Both the position numbers and the translations under genes were made by a program. This document shows positions 11,300 to 21,388 of a stretch of DNA of 64,000 nt, piece after piece. Under the pieces are notes generated by a model that saw only the letters and a list, made by a program, of their open reading frames with translations, did not search any database and had not been told where the DNA came from. Positions within the stretch are counted from its first letter, which is position 1, and every line of letters begins with the position of its first letter. Source of the stretch: Toxotes chatareus (Eukaryota; Chordata; Actinopteri; Toxotidae). The DNA lies in contig CM028905.1 of NCBI GenBank assembly GCA_016801885.1, forward strand, positions 16,998,256-17,062,255, written 5' to 3'.

Positions 11300-12530
11300 T
11301 GTATCACATCTTGCCTAATAAAATGGATGAGCTGCTTCTCCTCAACATCACTGAAACTTGGCTCAGTGAATGCAGCCCCAAGAGTGGATTACATCTACCG
11401 GACTACCAGCATCTACACTGAGTGGATGGTATAACGGGGGAAATGTCGGACTTTGCTCCTGCATCAACAAAAGCTGGTGCACATGTCACAACACTATGAC
11501 AAAACTGCAGCCTGAACTTGGTAACATTGCTCGTGAACTGTGAGCCATTTTATTCACTGGAGAAATTTTCCTCCTTCATCCTAGTCCTAGTGTTTACATT
11601 CCACCCTAGGCCAGCATGAATGATGCACTACAGACCCTGGCCAACCAGATAACTAGCTTGGAATAAAAAAGTACAGACTCACTTTTCTTAATGGATGGGG
11701 ACTTCAACAGAGCAAAATTAAACCATGAACTACCATAGTAATTATCCCACCAGGGACACACATGACCACTGCTACACTGCTCTTAAAGATCATTCCCCGG
11801 GCAGCTTTGGGGCACTCTAATAACTTCTTGGTTCATCTTATTCCAACCTTCATACAGAAACTAAAATTTGCACACTAATGGGTCATGTTTGTGGACATCA
11901 GCTCAGCATTCAACATCATAATTCCAGAAATCCTTTCCTCCAGATTCTCCAAGCTCATTGCATCACCCCACCATCTGTCAGAGGATCACCAGCTTCCTTA
12001 CTGGCAGGAAACAGCAGGTGAAACTGGAAGAAGTCACTTCTGGGATGTGGCGAATCAACACTGGTGCCTCCTAGGGATGTGGCCTTTCACCCGTGCTTCT
12101 CTCCCTCTACACCAAGATGTTCAACGGAAATGTTCAGGTTTCTGGGAACTACCATTTCCCAAGACCTGGAATGGGAGACCGACATCAACTCCATCCTCAA
12201 AAAAGGCCAGCAAACCTGAGGAAGATTGGTCTCCATCCTCCAAGCTACAATATGGTGACCAGTCTGCACATTGGTGGGGAGTTGAGCAGCTGGTGCTGGG
12301 AGGGCAACTAGGAGCTGAACATGCTGAAGAATGTTGAGGTGACAGTGGACTTCAGGACACACCCCTCAGCACTGATTCTCCTGACAATATCCAACAGCCC
12401 TTTGTCACCCATGGAGATGTTCAAGTCCATTGGAGTAGAGTTCATAGCAGTTCCCTATGAACTGAAGAAATTGGAAAAACCTTTTAAGTATACTTACCTA
12501 CACTACTTAAGAAAATGTTCAGTAGTTAGG
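11300..12530 (+). mobile_element. Decayed LINE relic with endonuclease and RT pieces joined by a deletion
   Basis: From about 11308 the plus strand reads as a decayed apurinic/apyrimidinic endonuclease: an NKMDEL-like start, TETWL, a Gly-rich block, SWCTC and a VYIPP-like stretch. All of these are shared in order with the element at 24970-25449. Near 11880 it jumps straight to the reverse transcriptase block, seen as FVDISSAFNIIIPEIL (compare FVDFSSAFNTIIPALL at 26.5 kb). The roughly 0.9 kb linking EN to RT in the better copy is missing. Stops and frameshifts are frequent, and the RT active-site FADD block is not seen. Similarity falls off near 12450. It is most like the 25-27.8 kb LINE, and the jockey-superfamily (CR1/L2/Rex1-like) placement is inferred. 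Confidence 0.8.
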
Positions 12531-12534
12531 TAGT

Positions 12535-15500
12535 TAAGGGTAGTCAAGGAGAGTGGGGATTCAGACAATCGAAGCTACAGTATACCCACTTACTGAGGCA
12601 CCAGTACAGCACTGGTGAAGAGTTAGTGAAACAGATGGAACTGGCAGTAATAGAAAACAAGTGACTTGTGTGTGGATTGGTTAGTTTTACTGGATTACAT
12701 GCACCCTTGTCCTGCTGATTATTCCACCACCTATCTGCAAGCAAGATTTCACATGTTGATATAAAAGACAAGTGTACTGTACTTAGTTCTCTTTGCACAC
12801 TTAATCACAGTTTGTCTAAGATATTATCTATCCAAAACTGATAAAAGAACAGTCAGGCCCACTTAAAAACTCGTCTTTTCTTTTACTTTGAGAGAAATAA
12901 TAGCCAAAGGTTGGAGGAACAGATAGTGTAAAAGCTGTTTTATCAGCAATTATACTCCCTAAGATTAGACTAACATTGAAGTTTGGCACAAAGTAAATGG
13001 GCTTACTGGGGAGCTTAACCTGAGATCCTCCAATAAAGTGTGGGACCAGGGAGCATTTGACTGTCCCCTCACACAGTCTACGCTGCCTCATGTTAGCTTT
13101 GCAACAACTCTAACTGAACATTACATCTTGTAATATTCCACATCTCCCTGAATGTAACACTTTGGAAATGTTCATTTCTAGCCCACAGAGTTGCGATAAT
13201 AGACTTTGTTTTAAGGTGATTCTGGTTACGGAGCCTTTGTGCAGCAGCAGAGTATGTTCATCATAAGCACATCAGCATCACAGCAGGTCCACAGCCAGTG
13301 CTGCATATAAAATGCACTGTTTAGATTAGATAGATTGATATAGTGTATATAGGTGTGCTGTCATCAAAACAGTGTAGAGATGTTTCTTTTTTATTGTTTT
13401 TATTATTTTGTTGAACAAGTGATTTAAAAGAGGACACATATGAGACATGACAAGGCAAGAAACAAACAAGAAGAACAAACAAACTAAAAGGATGAAATAC
13501 ACACAGGCTTACGTAATTAATGGGAGATACCTGAGTAAAATTCAGTAGATACATTTGTGCTCAAAGGTTTTACAACACCTCACTTTTTTCCAGCTGTTAT
13601 TTTTAACCTAAATAATCCAATGTCTCAGTGTTTCTGAAATTAAAGTGTAGAACAAATAAACTGTTGGAGATTTTAAAAACAAGGAATCATGAATTCTTCT
13701 TGTTGAACTGAATTGAATGTAAATTTTGACTCACCCAGAAGCCGAACACACTTGTGACCTTCTTCCTACAGTGGAAACCAGCTCATCTGACATGTTTTAG
13801 TTTCCCAATGTCAACCAGCTTTTTTAGAATTTAGCCTTTCATGTCTCTCTCAGAGATTTTGTGTCTCATTATTTTCTTCATCTGCAGGTTCACATATTTA
13901 CACTTGCTTTTTACAGACATCTCCACTTCAACATAATGTTGTTTTTTTTTTTTTTTTTTTAGAAATTTAAACATAAGGTTAAGACCCCATCCCCACTTCA
14001 GTAATGTTCATAAAGTCCTTAAGTTCATAAGTTCTTAATGGTAACTAACGGATAAAACAGTAACAGTCTATGAAGGCCTCTTGATTTTGTTCAGATTGAC
14101 ACAAAAAATATTCATCTAATAATTTAATAATTTAGATGAAAGAGAAGAGACAATGATCAGATTTAAGATAATGGCAATAACAGACATAAGTAATAACATT
14201 AAGAAAAAGTAAGTAAGGTTTGACCCGCTTTTTTAATTAACAGCAGTGGTCCTCCACTGCCATTTAACCCTGTCAGAGGAAGCTTGGCCTGGTTGACTTG
14301 CCTTGGGTCTGTGACTGTTTAATTATTTCCTCTGCCTTTCTGTATCATTTCATCATGATTTCATTATTTTTTGAAAGATCCCAACAGAGATTTTTTTATT
14401 TGATCTTGAAAGGGTGTTGGATAGGCTCTGCTTTTTCACCAAATCACCCCAGGAAACACTCGTCATCAGAGACTATCTGAGACAGATTTTTTGGATATTG
14501 CACATTTGTCCCCAAAACGAAAAAAATAAAAGAGTAGAGACTTGTAAAGGATTTATGATCCAGTTGTGGTTATTGCTGTTCCTTATTTGTTTGTATCAGA
14601 CACTGGTAGTTAAACAATACAAGAAAATGCAGTATTTTTTTCAATATACTTAGCACATTGTAATTTACTAAAATCATTGCATTTATTATTTTTAATGCCA
14701 CGTGAATTTGTTGCTTACTCCACACACACGTTCAATTTATATCTTAAGATCATTCCATTTGATCTGTACAAGAGTTGGTTATGTTCTTCCTTTATTCATT
14801 ATTCATTCAGTGTTTCATCTGAAAGACAAAGGAACCTGTTCATATCAGGTCAAACCCTTTAATCTATAAGAGTCAGTATCAAATCTAAACGTACTTAAAA
14901 AGAGTTTGACTGGGGACTGGAAACAAGTGGTCTCTGTGAATGTATAGGTAAGACTGTACAATGAACCCTGTATTGAAGGCACTCAGTGTAAACAGGATTT
15001 CAGGAACTATCCTTTTACATGGCTCTAAGACTCTGATGCTAGCCTGAAAAGTGAACAAATGCTAGTCTTTTGACAACTTAAAGCTGCACTAACCACAACT
15101 GTGTGTTAACAATGGATCAAATGTTTTTTAGTAGTGACAAACCCACAGAGAATTAACAGCCAATGCAGCTACCCTCAGCTTTACCAAGCACTTTAGTGTC
15201 TTATAGCTCATTGTTTTGGTTTTCCAACCTTCAAACTGAAACAAAGTGAAAAAGCTCAGACAGACCACCAGTATACTACCTGCCCAGTGCTAAACTGCAC
15301 ACATCTGGTGACTAGTCAGTAAACTTATTGGAGCATTTAGTGGTTAAAGGGTCAGACATTTTTCTCAAACTGGAACAACACAATTGGGGGATGAACACTG
15401 AATTTTCCAGATAGGCAGTACTTAGTTAATATGTTTGCCTATTTACATCCCATTCATCCATGATTACATCCACCATGCAGTGGCAGCAGACTAAGTAAAG

Positions 15501-15824
15501 TAAAGGCAAGTTCACAGTCCACATGGGACATAGACCCCATTTACACCTGCCATTTACATGTAATCTCTGTCTTGATATATTATCTGAATATGAAAAAATA
15601 CCTATGTTAATGCAAGGTAGAAATGGAAGCATGAGGTGCTGATCATAGACATGTGATCAGATCAGGCAGACATTCTGATCAAATTTCCACCTGGTGTAAA
15701 TGCAATCCGTACACCAGGTTGAAAGGTCTCCTGACTCCTCTTGCTATCTCAAGCCCTAGGGTCTTCTCCCATTAGGACTAAACTTCTAACACCTGTAATG
15801 ATGGGTTGTTCAGGAAACATCTGT
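12535..15824. other. Gene-free stretch
   Basis: AT-rich sequence with a poly(T) tract near 13940-13960. No exon, RNA gene or transposon terminus is recognised on either strand. Confidence 0.5.
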
Positions 15825-16190
15825 ATTAGATTCCAGATTCTCCTCAACTGGCTCCTTTTGACACAGATGAGTTCTGCTCTGAGTTCCTTCCAGTCAGCCT
15901 GCGAAGGAAACTAATTTCTGCCTCTTGTATCCATAACCTCGTTCTTTCTATCACTATGCAAGTTCATGACCCTAGTTGAGGATTGTAACACAGATCAACC
16001 GGTAAATGGACAGCTTCGCCTTCAGGCTCATCTCTCACTGCTGTAAAAATCGACCTGTTGACCTTGTGTTCCATCTTATCCTTATTCATGAAATAAGACT
16101 CTGAGATACTTGATCTCCTTCATTTGGTTCAGCAACTAACTCTGAACCCAGAGTGAGCAGTCCACTGTTTTCTAGCAGACTACCACAGCC
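15825..16190 (+). repeat. Fragment of a long teleost repeat (same family as 24124-24385)
   Basis: Blocks such as CTCAACTGGCTCCTTTTGAC, GGAAACTAATTTCTGCCTC, TGTATCCATAACCTCGTTCT, AAGTTCATGACCCTAGTTGA and GATCAACCGGTAAAT follow the order of a repeat I know as widespread in teleosts. The fragment at 24124-24385 carries the neighbouring upstream part of that unit, ending at 'ACCATTTCAACTG', which overlaps the start of this one. Its class is unclear to me. Confidence 0.6.
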
Positions 16191-16252
16191 TCAGATATAA
16201 ATGTTCTACATACATGTGAATGTATACGTAAATGGACGTGTATACGTATATA

Positions 16253-16711
16253 CCTGAGGGGTGATTGATAAGTGTGTGGCCTACGGTAAGAGTCAATTTT
16301 AGAAAACACATTTATATTCAACATGATCACTTCCTACATTTACACACTTGGTCCAGAGATTGTGGAGCACACGTGGAGCCCTTCTTTATAGAAGTCCATG
16401 TCTTGGACTTCCATGAAGTGGTCCACAGCAACAATGACATCACCATCACTGTCAAAATGGTGACCACTGAGCTTGTTCTTCATGTTAGGGACAGGGTAGT
16501 AGTAGGGTATAGGTCAAATCAGGCAAAGGACCTCCTTGGGGGATAAGCCCTTAAAACCAAGGTAGTGGGTGACCACTCAAAGACACTCTTAGACAGAGCT
16601 AACTTGCAAGTTATTAACTTCTTTATCAAACTTTCTGCATACACAGTTGATCTAACGAGAGCTGTACAACTCATCTCCTTCAACCTTAGGCCACAAACCT
16701 ATCACTCCTTG
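16253..16711 (-). mobile_element. Internally deleted mariner transposon
   Basis: Both ends are present. The left end reads GGGGTGATTGATAAGTGTGT then GGCCTACGG. The right end, reverse-complemented, reads GGAGTGATAGGTTTGTGGCC then TAAGG. TA dinucleotides flank both sides. On the minus strand a mariner transposase C-terminus survives, ending in a stop at about 16350: HFDSDGDVIVAVDHF, then MEVQDMDFYKEGL, the pattern of DD34D mariner C-termini. Upstream pieces of the transposase (PDL, then YY-PNMKNKL) are present out of frame. At about 459 bp against roughly 1.3 kb for a full element, most of the catalytic domain is gone. Confidence 0.85.
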
Positions 16712-16750
16712 TATATGTATTTATGTGTATACATATATATTTAGTGTATT

Positions 16751-16803
16751 TACACACCAATCAGCCTCAACATTAAAAGCGGTAATTGTGGCTGATTGGT
16801 GTA
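16751..16803. mobile_element. Two transposon inverted ends fused back to back (53 bp)
   Basis: TACACACCAATCAGCC at 16751-16766 is answered by GGCTGATTGGTGTA at about 16790-16803, with only about 23 bp between. 'AACATTAAAA' beside the left arm matches the subterminal sequence of a Tc1/mariner-superfamily element common in fish, whose ends read ACACC(A/G)ATCAGCCA.AACATTAAAA. This looks like an extreme internal deletion that kept little beyond the two ends. Confidence 0.6.
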
Positions 16804-17536
16804 TGCAGTCATTGGATCAAAATGTGTATGAAGTGGAAATGCTGGCATCCCAGTTGCTTTCATATGCAGAAATGAAAGCATTTCCACATATTTGAGTTAT
16901 TCTGATGTGTTTTTGAGCTCAAACTTAAAACCCGGATAGACTATGACTTCAAACCCTACTGCATCTAGACTCTGGTTATCATTCAGTTTATGGACTTTCT
17001 GTGAAGTAAGCATTCTCTTCTACATTAACACACTCAAAACTGCCTCACATCAAAGCTAGTATTTGTATGTTGCAGATAAACTGAAAATCTGAAATTCTAT
17101 GTTAATTCCTGATTCAAAGCTTTTTTCATTACCATTGACCCAAATATTTCTGTCCACTTGGACACAACATAAGGCAAACCTTCTTTATTATGACTTTTGT
17201 CCTTGGTTCTGTCAGGTTTTTGTCTGAAAACCATTTGAGTTTTAGCTGGAGCTTTCTCACTCTCTCTTTTTTATTTCACGCCATTGCACCTGTAAAATTC
17301 TTTTATCTTTATCACCTTAAAAGTGCAGTTTTCACCACTTCTTGACTATTCGAGTTATGACATTATTCTGGATAGATGACTTTTATATTTCTCACATAAC
17401 TTATCAGAAATAACCTCAGATATAACTTCCCCCAGCACCTAAGAGGAGCTCATCTCGTTCACCCACATTGACTCCTTTTCCCTGTTTCCCTTACTGTCTC
17501 TTTTTCAACATCCCTGTACCTGCAGTGTTCTTTCTT

Positions 17537-17640
17537 TAGGAGAAGAAAAAAAAGAGCAGAGGGAAAGGTAGAAAGTGCTGGAGGAAGAGGAGAGAAAGCA
17601 GGTTGGAGGGAGTTAAAAGGAGGAAGGAGGTTGGAGGGGG
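17537..17640. repeat. Polypurine (GA-rich) tract
   Basis: About 100 bases almost free of pyrimidines on the plus strand. The reading frame on its complement is only low-complexity Pro/Ser/Leu. Confidence 0.75.
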
Positions 17641-18262
17641 TGAAGTGCATGACCCAGATAGTGAGACGTGCAACTCATTGATCAATATTGCCCTATGTTG
17701 GGGGGGGGGCCCATGCTAGAATACTACACAGGAGTGAACTTTACAAAGACAGAAAGGGAGGGGGAGATGGGCTATTTTAAGAACATGTTACAGCAGGAGG
17801 CCTTACCTTCCTTATCTATTGAGTGAATTCAAAAAGAGAGATAAAGATAGTAAAATATTCCAAAATCCTGCTCTAATGGAATAAGTATGATTTATGATGT
17901 TGCATTTCAGCTTATATATCAACTGACTAGTGTTAATGGTCTTGCTTGCTTATTGGGATAATTCTAATGTCTCAAAATTACAGGGGTGGGAAATGCTCTG
18001 ATATCAGCCAATGATCCACCTACAACATAATGGACCTGCTGATCACAGCGGGTCAATAGAGTGGAAGACTCTGCTCCTATTTCAGTCATGTCACAGCAGG
18101 GTTTTTCACCCGCTGTCAGAGGCAAAACACTTGCTGTAACGTCAGGGATTTGGCTGTGGTCAGTAGTGCAACACACAATTTTAGCCTGTCAAATACAATA
18201 TAGCAGCAGCTTTTTGCCCTTTATGATCCACTGCTGATTCAACCTTTACTCATTCTATTTAT

Positions 18263-18267
<5 letters not shown>

Positions 18268-18322
<55 letters not shown>
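18268..18322. repeat. (AT)n microsatellite
   Basis: About 27 uninterrupted AT units, a self-complementary tract able to extrude as a cruciform. Confidence 0.95.
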
Positions 18323-18325
<3 letters not shown>

Positions 18326-19104
18326 CTATACCTAGGGAAAAGCAAACTAAGCTGTTAAGCTGCTTTAAGGCCTGTAGCCACTAGGGGTGCCCAAATTAAC
18401 AAAGTTAATGACAAATAAGCTGCTGCTTTTTCATCATGATACTAATCCTGTGCGATTTTAAGATGATTTTTTTTTTTTTTTTTTCCAACACAGTGGTTGT
18501 GGAGGATCTGTCTGGACATGTGGATCCTAACCACACACAGTGTTCCTGCCACTGTGGATTTTACACTTACCTTCTTTAATTTTTCATTAGTTTATTAGGT
18601 TTGGGATTTTATTATTTATTTATTTATTTATAATCAAATCTGCATTTCCTTTTTTAATTTAATTTAATTTTATTTTATTTTATTTTAAACAATCTTTCCA
18701 TAGCCTGTTAACTGTATATGAGTCAATATCACTATAAAGTGCCTTTGGTGTCCTCATCAGAATCACTCAGTCATCATGACAATGTAGCAGAATAATTAAA
18801 CTCTGAGGACTTAATTTAAGTGACCAAAGATTTGCACACATATTAGTACAAAGATATGTCTCTTAAAATGTGTTTCCTTCATTTTATACCATTTTTTTTC
18901 TTTGGATGTACGTGATTTTGGCATGTCCCACACATTGTTCTGCTAACTTCTGTGTGTGTAATAAGTGGTTAAACGATACTAAATCAAAATTTTTTTTACA
19001 TGGTTTTATTGTCACAACAAGTTATTTGATAAAACAAGTCATTTGGATCATGTATATTCTATTTTCATAATAGTACTGAACATTTTGCGTGTGTCCCTGA
19101 AATT

Positions 19105-20310
19105 GATGTCCACCCTGTCATTTTGGGCTAACTGCCCCTCTAAGAAACCTGCTGGTGTTTTCAGTGACTTCACAACCAGCATTTTGTCTTTCTTCAATGG
19201 AGACTGAAACAGTGGCTAGTTGCAGAGTAAGTATTTACACTTATGTTTCGTAATTTTCATTATATTAGGTGTGTAGTTAGATGTTGTCAAGCTTAACGTG
19301 TCCACTCTGTCATAGTGAAATATCAATGAATACAAAAACCTTTCAGAAATTCGAAATATATGTGTTAAACAGCACACAGTCCGCTTGCTAACTGAATCAT
19401 GTTGTGAAGTGAATGTCCACCATGTGCTCATTAAATACTAATATTAGCCTAAAATGTCCACCCTGTCGTTGTCCACCCTGTCAGCCTTCCATGATAGGGT
19501 GGACATGGTTCATGACAGGAAGGACATTTTCATAGTTTAGGCCACATGCTGATAATGTTACACATATTACAACAGCTATTACAGCTATTTGAATGTTAAT
19601 ATTAGCCTAAAATGTCCACCCTGTCGTTGTCCACCCTGTCAGCCTTCCATGATAGGGTGGACATGGTTCATGACAGGAAGGACATTTTCATAGTTTAGGC
19701 CACATGCTGATAATGTTACACATATTACAACAGCTATTACAGCTATTTGAATGACAATTATCAACTGTTTATGCCCCCATAAAATGACTTATTGACGACT
19801 AACTTGCTAAAATCTTACTAAAAATCCTCACAAATATTTTGTGTTTCAGGCAACGGCGTCAAGGGGAAAGCATTTGAAGGAGTTTGAAGAGGAAACTGAA
19901 AAAAAAACAGATCGAAATATTGGCGGCACAGCTCAAAAAAGAGAAAACTAAAACTGAGAAATATGCACGCAAGTGAATGCTTTGTTGGCACTTGAAAAAG
20001 TGAATTCACCCATCAAAAGAGCCCTTCTTTTCCATGCATCCCTGATTGAAGATATTAGAAGTTTTGGTGTTTTGTTGCATGCAGGTAGAGTGGATCAAAA
20101 CCAGTCTGTTCACCTGGTAATTTCCCCCTTCATGGGAAAAGGACCTTTGGCATTATTTTTACATAATTTCTTTTTGATTTATTGCAAAATGAGGCCATTC
20201 AATGACCTTTCACAATGTGTCCACCCTGTCATGTTACTGTCCACCCTGTTATTTTCATTTTCTAAGAAAATAAACAATTTATTTTCACAAGTTAGCAAAC
20301 TCTTTGTGTG
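19105..20310 (+). mobile_element. Unclassified DNA-element relic with arrayed GTCCACCCTGTC motifs
   Basis: Six exact copies of GTCCACCCTGTC lie at 19108, 19456, 19471, 19614, 19629 and 20219. Near copies start at 19300, 19415 and 20239, and near reverse-complement copies at 19493, 19514, 19651 and 19672. Between the two motif clusters are coding traces. One is a short ATG exon at 19197-19226 ending in GTAAGT. Another is an acceptor TTTGTGTTTCAG at 19838-19849 followed by a lysine/glutamate-rich coiled-coil-like stretch (QIEILAAQLKKEK at about 19910-19950). After a frameshift comes SPIKRALLFHASLIEDIRS at about 20006-20065. That last block resembles proteins encoded by multicopy genes in fish and cnidarian genomes that I believe belong to mobile elements. 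Arrays of a short motif near both ends suggest subterminal transposase-binding repeats. The superfamily is not identified. Confidence 0.55.
19439..19753. repeat. 158-bp direct tandem duplication
   Basis: Positions 19439-19596 and 19597-19753 are two adjacent copies that read identically by eye. Each holds two forward GTCCACCCTGTC motifs and two degenerate reverse ones. The identity points to a recent duplication inside an otherwise decayed element. Confidence 0.95.
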
Positions 20311-20399
20311 ATTCCTTTATAAACAAGTGAGGGCCAAATAGTATTGTCCCCATGGTTGGGATTCACTGCATTAGTAAGGCAACAATTTACAGTTATTTA

Positions 20400-20835
20400 A
20401 GTCAAGTCAGTTTTATTTATATGGCACCTAATCATAACAGAAGTTATCTCAGGGCACTTTTCACATGGAGAAGGTTTAGATCTTTAACCAAGGTAGAAAC
20501 CTTGACCGTGGGTGGCTGTCTGCCTCAACCAATTGGGTCCAGAGAGAAAGAAAGAGGGAGACAGAAGAACAAGACCAGTAACAGGAAGAAGACAATAATA
20601 GGACTAGTGCTGGGGTAATAATAAGGCTAACAATAACAGCAGTAAAACTGCTGATAATAGGATTCAAAATAGGACTAATAATAATAATTAATGAGACTAA
20701 TAATGGAGGGCAGTAGGTGGCCCACAGCTGCAGATCCAGACTCTACAGCTCTGGAGGCACAAGTACCTGCAGAGAACGACAGCAGAAGAGAAGAGAAAGA
20801 TGAGAAAGCACAAAAATACAGGAAAGGGAAGAAGC
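20400..20835 (+). repeat. Teleost dispersed repeat, about 430 bp
   Basis: It begins 'TCAGTTTTATTTATATGGCA', continues with 'ATAACAGAAGTTATCTCAGG' and 'GAAACCTTGACCGTGGGTGG', then a purine-rich run with AATAATA/AGGACTA units and 'GGCCCACAGCTGCAGATCCA'. It ends in a GAGAAGAGAAAGATGAGAAA tract. This order matches a repeat I know to be abundant in percomorph fish. The class is not certain. Confidence 0.6.
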
Positions 20836-20842
20836 TGAGTTA

Positions 20843-20900
20843 TTCAGAATCAGAAAAACTTTATTAATCCCCATAGGAAAATTCTTTAACATGTAATTAC
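20843..20900 (-). repeat. LINE 3' tail fragment
   Basis: On the minus strand this reads GGGGATTAATAAAGTTTTTC followed by TGATTCTG, the usual 3' end of a fish LINE. The same kind of ending (CAATAAAG...TGATTCTG) closes the LINE near 27.8 kb. Confidence 0.55.
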
Positions 20901-20907
20901 AACTCAC

Positions 20908-21388
20908 TGTCACGTCTAGCCCCTGAATCAGGTTATGGCTTTCATTCCTGCTTGTCGTTTGTGTGCCCCTGTTTTACTTTGTTGTTCTAACCTCTGTCTC
21001 GTTTCAGAATTACTTCCTGCCCTCCTGTGTTTCCCGCCTGTTTGATTACCTGGCCCCGCCCTAATGTGTTGCACCTGTTTCCCATTGTCTCTCCACCCCC
21101 TCTTGTATTTAGTTGTGTCTTCCCTTTTGTTCTCTGCCAGTTTGTCTTCGTTCTTGTGGCAAGCGTTCCAGCAGTATTATCTTCAGGTGTTTTCTAGTGA
21201 TTTTCGACCCAGTTTTTCCCCTTGTGTTTCCTGAGTTTGCCTAGCGATTTGGATACCTTTGCCTTATTTTTCTGACCACCGTGTACCGACCCCTGCTTGT
21301 GAATAAACCTCCCTTTACTCACCTGAGCCGGGCATTGAGTTGTTGCATTTGAGTCCCCGGTCCGAGTCCGGCCTGATACTCTCTAACA
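20908..21388 (+). repeat. LTR-like unit (probable solo LTR)
   Basis: It starts TGTCACG and ends CTAACA, giving TG...CA termini over about 480 bp. Inside are a TATA-poor promoter-like zone (TTGTATTTAG near 21109) and a poly(A) signal-like GTGAATAAACC near 21298. The unit therefore has the order expected of a Ty3/gypsy-type LTR. No target duplication is evident. A related copy lies at 38830-39240: CCTG(T)TTGATT..CCTGG/CCCC and GTT.CACCTGT are shared in order. Confidence 0.55.

Larger units (their letters stand above)
16804..19080. other. Gene-free stretch with simple repeats
   Basis: Contents are a purine-rich tract at 17537-17640, a G10 run near 17701, a long (AT)n at 18268-18322, poly(T) near 18466-18485 and (TTTTA)n near 18646-18687. 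No gene was found. Confidence 0.5.

Noticed and set aside
19439..19753. CRISPR-like repeat array
   Set aside because: Only two adjacent 158-bp copies without spacers, in eukaryotic DNA. It is a tandem duplication.
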